Shown in pieces: positions 14,305 through 18,740 of a stretch of 18,740 nt of DNA. Source of the DNA: JAZKFT01 sp043760535 (GTDB lineage: Bacteria; Bacteroidota; Bacteroidia; Chitinophagales; Chitinophagaceae); assembly GCA_043760535.1 (NCBI GenBank), contig JAYUOV010000056.1:1-18740 (forward strand). Direction: 5' to 3'. Position numbers and translations under genes: made by a program. Position 1 is the first letter of the stretch; every line of letters begins with the position of its first letter. Under the pieces are notes generated by a model. That model did no database searches. It was given only the letters and a program-made list of their open reading frames with translations, and was not told the origin of the DNA.

Positions 14305-16527
14305 ATGAAAAAACTGTTAATGATTTATTTATTACTCACCACGTATGGTGTACTTTTTTCACAGACCAGACTTATTAATTTTGTAAACCCTTTTATTGGC
14401 ACTGGCGGCCATGGCCATACTTACCCAGGCGCTACATTGCCATTTGGCATGGTGCAGTTAAGCCCCGATAATGGCACACAAGGCTGGGATTGGGGCAGCG
14501 GGTACCACTACTCCGATTCTATCATTCAGGGCTTTAGCCATACGCACCTCAGCGGCACTGGCATTGGCGATTTATGCGATATTTCTGTAATGCCCTCAAT
14601 AGGACGCATGGCCGATACATTGCCGATAAAAAGTAGATATACACATACAAAGGAAACTGCTTCGCCTGGTTACTATGCCGTGCATTTGCAAGACAGCGAT
14701 ATATGGGCCGAGCTTACGGCATCTCCCCGTTGTGGTATGCACAAATACACATTTCCTGCTTCGCAAAATGCCATGATTCGGCTAGATCTTGGCTTTGCTA
14801 TAAACTGGGACCGCCCTACCGATTGCTACTTTGCACAAATAAACGACAGCACATTTACCGGTTGGAGAAAAAGTACCGGCTGGGCTAAAGAGCAATGGGT
14901 GTTTTTTGCTATTCAACTAAATAAAGCAGTTAAAAAACTGACCGTTTTTGCCGATGGCAAAAAACTGGCACCAGAAGAAGATGGCGAAGGAAAAAAAGTG
15001 CTTGCCTGTTTGCAGTTTGCCACCAAAACCAACGAACGGGTAACCATGAAAGTGGGTATTAGTTTTGCCAGTATAGATGGAGCCAAACAATCTTTGAAAG
15101 AGATACCCGGATGGAACTTTGAGCAGGTAAAGCAGCAGGCCGAAAGCGTGTGGGAAAGAGAGTTGGGAAAAGTGCAGATACATAGTGCCAACAAACAACT
15201 AATGCAAACTTTTTACACCGCATTATATCATACCTACCTGGCTCCTGTAATTTTTAGCGATGCAAAAGGAGAATATAAAAATGCCATAGCACAGGTGGAA
15301 AAATCGAAGACAGGCCTCATATTTAGCGTACAGAGCTTATGGGATACTTTTCGGGGTGCCAATCCGCTACTTACTATTACACAAACAGAACTGGTACCCA
15401 ATATTATCAACAGTTTTATGGCTTTTTACAACCAATACGGATCACTGCCGGTTTGGGATTTGGGCTTTAACGAAACCAATACCATGACGGGTTACCATAG
15501 TGTACCCATAATTGCCGATGCCATCTTAAAAAACATTCGTGGTTTTGATTGGGAGATGGCTTATGTGGCCATGCGTAACAGTGCCATGCAAAATATACGT
15601 GGCACCGATGCGTACCGCCAGTACAACTATGTGCCGCAGGATAAATTTGGCCACAGCGTAACCATAACTTTAGAATATGCTTACGATGATTGGTGTATAG
15701 CACAGGTGGCCAAAAAGCTGAAACAATACGATGACTACGATTTGTTTATGAAGCGTGCCGCCAACTACCAGTTTTTATTCGATCGTAAATCTGGATTTTT
15801 CCGTGCCAGAAATAGTAATGGTAATTGGGTAGAACCTTTTGACCCCTATTACAGTGAGCATGATGACAAGGGTATGTACATAGAAGGCACAGCCTGGCAG
15901 CACACTTTTTTTGTACCACATGATGTAAAAGGCTATGCCCGGTTAATGGGCGGTGCCGATAAACTTTTGCAGAAACTCGATTCGCTTTTTACCATAAGCA
16001 GTAAAATGAATGGTGCTAATGTAAGCAGCGATATAAGCGGTATGATAGGGCAATATGCACATGGTAACGAACCTAGCCACCATATTGCATACATGTTTGC
16101 AGCACTTGGACAGCAGTGGAAAACTGCAGAAAAAACGAGAGAAATAATGGCACAGATGTACAACAACACACCAGCAGGACTGAGTGGCAACGAAGATTGC
16201 GGCCAAATGAGTGCCTGGTACGTATGGAGTGCATTAGGTATGTACCCGATGAACCCCGCAAACGGAGAATATGTTTTTGGCAGCCCGCTGATAGATGATG
16301 CCACTATTTATTTGCCCAACAAAAAAATCTTTAACCTTACCGTTATCGGTAACAGTTTAAAAAATAAGTACATCCAAAAAATTACTTGGAACGAGGCGGA
16401 ATATAGCAATTGTTTTATCCGACATGCGGATATGATGAAAGGCGGTAAGTGGGAAATTACTATGGGCCCTAAACCATCTAAATTTGGCGTGGCAGAGGAA
16501 TACTGGCCTTCGAGTATGAGTAGGTAG
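14305..16527 (+). CDS. GH92 alpha-mannosidase, exported
   Basis: A calcium-dependent exo-acting alpha-mannosidase of glycoside hydrolase family 92, which trims mannose from N-glycans or other mannans. The 740-residue protein has a signal peptide (1-20, ending L-F-S-Q), so it acts in the periplasm or at the surface. Family marks in order: N-P-F-I-G-T-G-G-H-G-H-T-Y-P-G-A (28-43), P-F-G-M-V-Q-L-S-P-D (46-55), G-F-S-H-T-H-L-S-G-T-G (76-86), S-L-W-D-T-F-R (344-350), T-L-E-Y-A-Y-D-D-W (455-463), E-G-T-A-W-Q (527-532), G-N-E-P-S-H-H (587-593) and G-N-E-D-C-G-Q-M-S-A-W (628-638). By analogy with studied family members, Glu589 would be the general acid and Asp631 part of the base. Linkage specificity cannot be read from sequence. 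No SusCD pair or other glycan gene is adjacent, so it is not in a visible utilisation locus. Confidence 0.95.
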   Translation: MKKLLMIYLLLTTYGVLFSQTRLINFVNPFIGTGGHGHTYPGATLPFGMVQLSPDNGTQGWDWGSGYHYSDSIIQGFSHTHLSGTGIGDLCDISVMPSIGRMADTLPIKSRYTHTKETASPGYYAVHLQDSDIWAELTASPRCGMHKYTFPASQNAMIRLDLGFAINWDRPTDCYFAQINDSTFTGWRKSTGWAKEQWVFFAIQLNKAVKKLTVFADGKKLAPEEDGEGKKVLACLQFATKTNERVTMKVGISFASIDGAKQSLKEIPGWNFEQVKQQAESVWERELGKVQIHSANKQLMQTFYTALYHTYLAPVIFSDAKGEYKNAIAQVEKSKTGLIFSVQSLWDTFRGANPLLTITQTELVPNIINSFMAFYNQYGSLPVWDLGFNETNTMTGYHSVPIIADAILKNIRGFDWEMAYVAMRNSAMQNIRGTDAYRQYNYVPQDKFGHSVTITLEYAYDDWCIAQVAKKLKQYDDYDLFMKRAANYQFLFDRKSGFFRARNSNGNWVEPFDPYYSEHDDKGMYIEGTAWQHTFFVPHDVKGYARLMGGADKLLQKLDSLFTISSKMNGANVSSDISGMIGQYAHGNEPSHHIAYMFAALGQQWKTAEKTREIMAQMYNNTPAGLSGNEDCGQMSAWYVWSALGMYPMNPANGEYVFGSPLIDDATIYLPNKKIFNLTVIGNSLKNKYIQKITWNEAEYSNCFIRHADMMKGGKWEITMGPKPSKFGVAEEYWPSSMSR

Positions 16528-16606
16528 AGTGCTTTCTTACTGCCAATCTTTACTAGTGAAAAGTAAAGTGGGATGCATTTAAAATCATCCAAAATAAATA
16601 AAAAAA

Positions 16607-17539
16607 GTGCTTCTAATCATTCTTGTTATCGCATCGACCGTTTTTATATTGGGTGTAAATATTCTGGGCAATACTGCCAGTATGAAAGCAGGAAGCCTAA
16701 TAGCAGCTTCTGGCATTTCGCTTTGCGTAATGGGCACTTTATTACTTTATAGAAATTCAGATAATGTTTCTGTTATACAGCATCCTATACTATTTATTGT
16801 ATTGGTAGCTGGCTTTATATCGGCATGGGGTATTGTAATTATAAACCAAAGGAATGGGCTTCGCTTATTCATCCATCTGTTCTTTTTTCTGAGTGGAATT
16901 TGTGCCATCATCTTATTGGTTTACACACTTCAGTTTATTGAAGACTCCGGCCTTGTTTTTGCTGCTGATTTAGAAGAAGAACTACCTGGTTTTGTTTTTA
17001 TTTTTAGCCACTTTGGGCACTTAGAAATATTAATGATGCTGATTGGTTTTATTGTGGGTTCCATTTCCATAACAGGCAGTATTATCGGCTGGGTAAGATT
17101 GGTGGCCCATCGTAAACCATTTTTTTTTAGAGGGCAAAAATGGGTGAATAGCATTTTATGGCTTTCATTTACCTGCTATGTAATTTTTATTGTTTACAAC
17201 ACGCCGGTTATCATTTCTGCTTTTGGCTTTACGCCTACTACTACAGATGGCACTAAAGCTTATTCTGGAATGTACGATTTCCATAAAATATTGATTTATT
17301 CATCTCTGCTATTTGTACTATTTTGTAGTGTAATGCTGCTACTGCCTACAACCGAAATGGGTATAATAAAACTTACCTGCCTGGTTCATATTGTGGGCGG
17401 CTTGGCAATGGTAGTATATGGATGTATTGTAGTAAATACCCAATTTTTTACTGGCGGTCTTTTGCTGGCAGCAGTAGGTTTTATGTTGTACTTATTATTT
17501 CGTAAAAATTTATTGAACCACATTACTACTGCTCGTTAA
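16607..17539 (+). CDS. PntB-like membrane-domain protein without NADP(H)-binding domain
   Basis: A 310-residue polytopic protein with about nine membrane segments. It is similar, by comparison with E. coli PntB as I remember it, to the membrane part of the proton-translocating transhydrogenase beta subunit. The first helix resembles V-A-A-I-L-F-I-L in PntB. His90 falls at the place of the functional His91. F-G-H-L-E-I-L to I-T-G-S-I-I-G (136-161) matches the PntB stretch I-H-L-V-E-V-F to F-T-G-S-V-V. The last segments (about 249-300) match the PntB end of the membrane domain, with His261 where PntB has Asn222. PntB continues for about 180 residues as the nucleotide-binding domain; this protein stops, so it cannot bind NADP(H) in the usual way. 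No PntA is nearby. The start is GTG at 16607, or an ATG at 16573 if one A of the A7 tract is skipped. Function is unknown. Confidence 0.6.
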   Translation: MLLIILVIASTVFILGVNILGNTASMKAGSLIAASGISLCVMGTLLLYRNSDNVSVIQHPILFIVLVAGFISAWGIVIINQRNGLRLFIHLFFFLSGICAIILLVYTLQFIEDSGLVFAADLEEELPGFVFIFSHFGHLEILMMLIGFIVGSISITGSIIGWVRLVAHRKPFFFRGQKWVNSILWLSFTCYVIFIVYNTPVIISAFGFTPTTTDGTKAYSGMYDFHKILIYSSLLFVLFCSVMLLLPTTEMGIIKLTCLVHIVGGLAMVVYGCIVVNTQFFTGGLLLAAVGFMLYLLFRKNLLNHITTAR

Positions 17540-17626
17540 AAAACATGTGATATTAGAGCTTTGTAAATAAAAAATTATTTAAACAATGGCCTTAGTTCTA
17601 GTTTGTCTTTTAATGTTACAACTGCA

Positions 17627-17644
17627 ATTTACCCTTTGGTAAAT
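17627..17644. other. Short perfect hairpin upstream of the LysM gene
   Basis: ATTTACC and GGTAAAT form a 7-base-pair stem around a 4-base loop, 27 bases before the -7 box of the next gene. It has no T-tract, so it is not a good terminator. It could be an operator or chance. Confidence 0.2.
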
Positions 17645-17670
17645 CAGCCGTGAATGATACCCTGTGTTCC

Positions 17671-17678
17671 TATATTTG
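17671..17678 (+). promoter_or_regulatory. Putative -7 box of the LysM protein gene
   Basis: TATATTTG is a full match to TAnnTTTG, 22 bases before the ATG at 17701. No TTG stands at the usual -33 spacing; a TTTGG at 17635-17639 is too far upstream. Confidence 0.4.
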
Positions 17679-17700
17679 TTTTCTTATTTAAAACACTACC

Positions 17701-18645
17701 ATGCGACCAATTTTTTATTTAATCTTACTCATTTCAACTGCCGCAGCGGGGCAGGAAAAAATAATAGCAGCTACCGAAAATGGCAAGCCCTACATTACTA
17801 AAACAGTAGCTGCCGGCGAATCGCTATTTAGCCTTGGCCGCAGCTTTAGCATAGCACCAAAAGAATTAGCCGCATTTAATAAATTAGATAAAAACATAGG
17901 CTTACAATTGGGTAAGGCTATAAAAATTCCATTAACAAAAGCCAATCTTTTTGTAACGCCATGTACTGTTTGCAAAAAAGTATTTTACACAGTACCGCCC
18001 AAAGAAGGGCTTTACCGCATAGCTGCCAGCTTTAACAATATGGAACTGCCCACACTAAAAAAAATAAATAAACTAACCACAGACAATGTTAACATAGGCC
18101 AAGAAATACTGGTTGGCTATTTAAAAGATACAGAAGCCCAGGCTATAGCTATTGCACCCGCTAAAACAGCCATACAAAAACCGGTAGCTGTAATACCAGT
18201 AGCTGTAAAGGAGGCAATAAAAGAAGTAACACCGCCAAAAAAAGAAATGGTAAAAAAAGCCGAACCCGAGGCTACTATTGTAAAAGAACCCATTTTGGAT
18301 GCTAGTGCAAAAGTGGTGAATACTGCAACGCCACAAATTTTGAAAAGTGCTTTCAGTTCGCAATTTTCTAGTACAGCTATTCATTCTGTTACTGGCAAAT
18401 CGGCCATTTTTAAAAGTACCAGCGGCTGGAACGATGATAAATTTTATGTGCTTATGAATAACGTAGCTGCTGGCACCATTGTAAAAATTACAACAAAAGC
18501 TACCAACAAAACACTTTTTGCCAAAGTGCTGGGCGAACTTCCTGCTATGAAACAAAATGAGTTTCTCCTGCTCAGCATTAGTAATGCAGCAGCGACGGCA
18601 CTGGGCAGTAGTGAAGAAGATATGCAGGTGGTGGTAACTTATTAA
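17701..18645 (+). CDS. Exported protein with two LysM domains and a C-terminal double-psi beta-barrel-like domain
   Basis: A 314-residue envelope protein. The signal peptide is residues 1-18 (hydrophobic run ending T-A-A-A-G-Q). Two LysM-type peptidoglycan-binding repeats follow: about 34-78 (V-A-A-G-E-S-L-F-S-L, then I-G-L-Q-L-G-K-A-I-K-I-P) and about 95-140 (Y-T-V-P-P-K-E-G-L-Y-R-I, then V-N-I-G-Q-E-I-L-V). A Cys pair, C-x-x-C (88-91), lies between them. A Lys/Pro/Ala-rich flexible region covers about 145-215. The C-terminal part (about 228-314) has G-K-S-A-I-F, K-F-Y-V-L-M-N-N-V-A-A-G-T-I-V-K-I and V-L-G-E-L-P, the pattern of RlpA-like barrels in Bacteroidota. It probably binds cell-wall glycans; catalytic activity is not evident. 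The gene lies 161 bases after the PntB-like gene and has its own promoter box. Confidence 0.82.
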   Translation: MRPIFYLILLISTAAAGQEKIIAATENGKPYITKTVAAGESLFSLGRSFSIAPKELAAFNKLDKNIGLQLGKAIKIPLTKANLFVTPCTVCKKVFYTVPPKEGLYRIAASFNNMELPTLKKINKLTTDNVNIGQEILVGYLKDTEAQAIAIAPAKTAIQKPVAVIPVAVKEAIKEVTPPKKEMVKKAEPEATIVKEPILDASAKVVNTATPQILKSAFSSQFSSTAIHSVTGKSAIFKSTSGWNDDKFYVLMNNVAAGTIVKITTKATNKTLFAKVLGELPAMKQNEFLLLSISNAAATALGSSEEDMQVVVTY

Positions 18646-18683
18646 TTAGAGTCTGTCTTTAAAGTCTAAGTATTTGATAATCA

Positions 18684-18691
18684 TATATTTG
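18684..18691 (+). promoter_or_regulatory. Putative -7 box of the gene at the right edge
   Basis: TATATTTG is a full match to TAnnTTTG and lies 37 bases before the ATG at 18729. The same octamer precedes the LysM gene. No -33 TTG at standard spacing was seen. Confidence 0.4.
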
Positions 18692-18728
18692 CAATCTTTT
18701 TTGGCACAATTTTTGTAATGCTTTAGCT

Positions 18729-18740
18729 ATGAAAATGAAA
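18729..18740 (+). CDS. Possible start of a gene cut by the window edge
   Basis: Only four codons, M-K-M-K, are present before the window ends. A promoter-like box at 18684 and the Lys-rich beginning, typical of a signal peptide, make a real gene start plausible. Nothing can be said of its product. Confidence 0.3.

Noticed and set aside
15933..16304. 123-codon minus-strand open frame
   Set aside because: It lies wholly inside the strongly supported GH92 gene on the other strand and has no recognisable domain.
18121..18555. 144-codon minus-strand open frame
   Set aside because: It is antisense to the LysM protein, and its aromatic-rich product mirrors the Lys/Ala codons of the real gene.

Overview
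The window looks like a chromosomal segment of a Bacteroidota bacterium, probably of the Chitinophagaceae or a close relative. The evidence is low GC with AT-rich spacers, no recognisable Shine-Dalgarno sites, promoter boxes of the Bacteroidota type (TTTG, about 19 bases, TAnnTTTG), and lineage-typical genes: a Bacteroidota-type RNA polymerase omega protein beside coaBC, a DUF4835 protein, DUF1573 proteins, an E1 alpha/beta fusion and a GH92 mannosidase. No rRNA, tRNA, CRISPR array, prophage or insertion sequence was seen.

Left part (1-5583, all minus strand). A cluster reads bamD, rpoZ-like, coaBC, DUF4835 protein and the start of a lipoprotein cut by the window edge. bamD and the omega gene overlap by 4 bases. 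A strong intrinsic terminator separates omega from coaBC. Upstream lies an OmpA-family protein with its own promoter and terminator. The theme is envelope assembly plus coenzyme A synthesis.

Middle part (5690-10403). Plus-strand genes encode a long-chain polyprenyl diphosphate synthase (probably for the menaquinone tail), RecJ exonuclease and a small SAM-dependent methyltransferase. Between the synthase and recJ sits a G-rich inverted repeat of about 158 bases, with a four-tract G-quadruplex motif next to the recJ start. Two DUF1573 secreted proteins on the minus strand converge on this group, separated by a terminator.

Right part (10594-18740, all plus strand). This holds a fused 2-oxo acid dehydrogenase E1, a 635-base gene-poor stretch, ssb with a clear promoter and terminator, a GH92 alpha-mannosidase, a polytopic membrane protein, a LysM/double-psi-barrel protein and the first codons of another gene.

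Most genes are core and ordinary. The most unusual item is the membrane protein at 16607-17539. It resembles the membrane half of the transhydrogenase beta subunit (PntB) but lacks the NADP(H)-binding domain and has no PntA neighbour. Its start is ambiguous at an A7 tract. The G-rich inverted repeat before recJ is the second most interesting item. I found no convincing multi-gene novel system.
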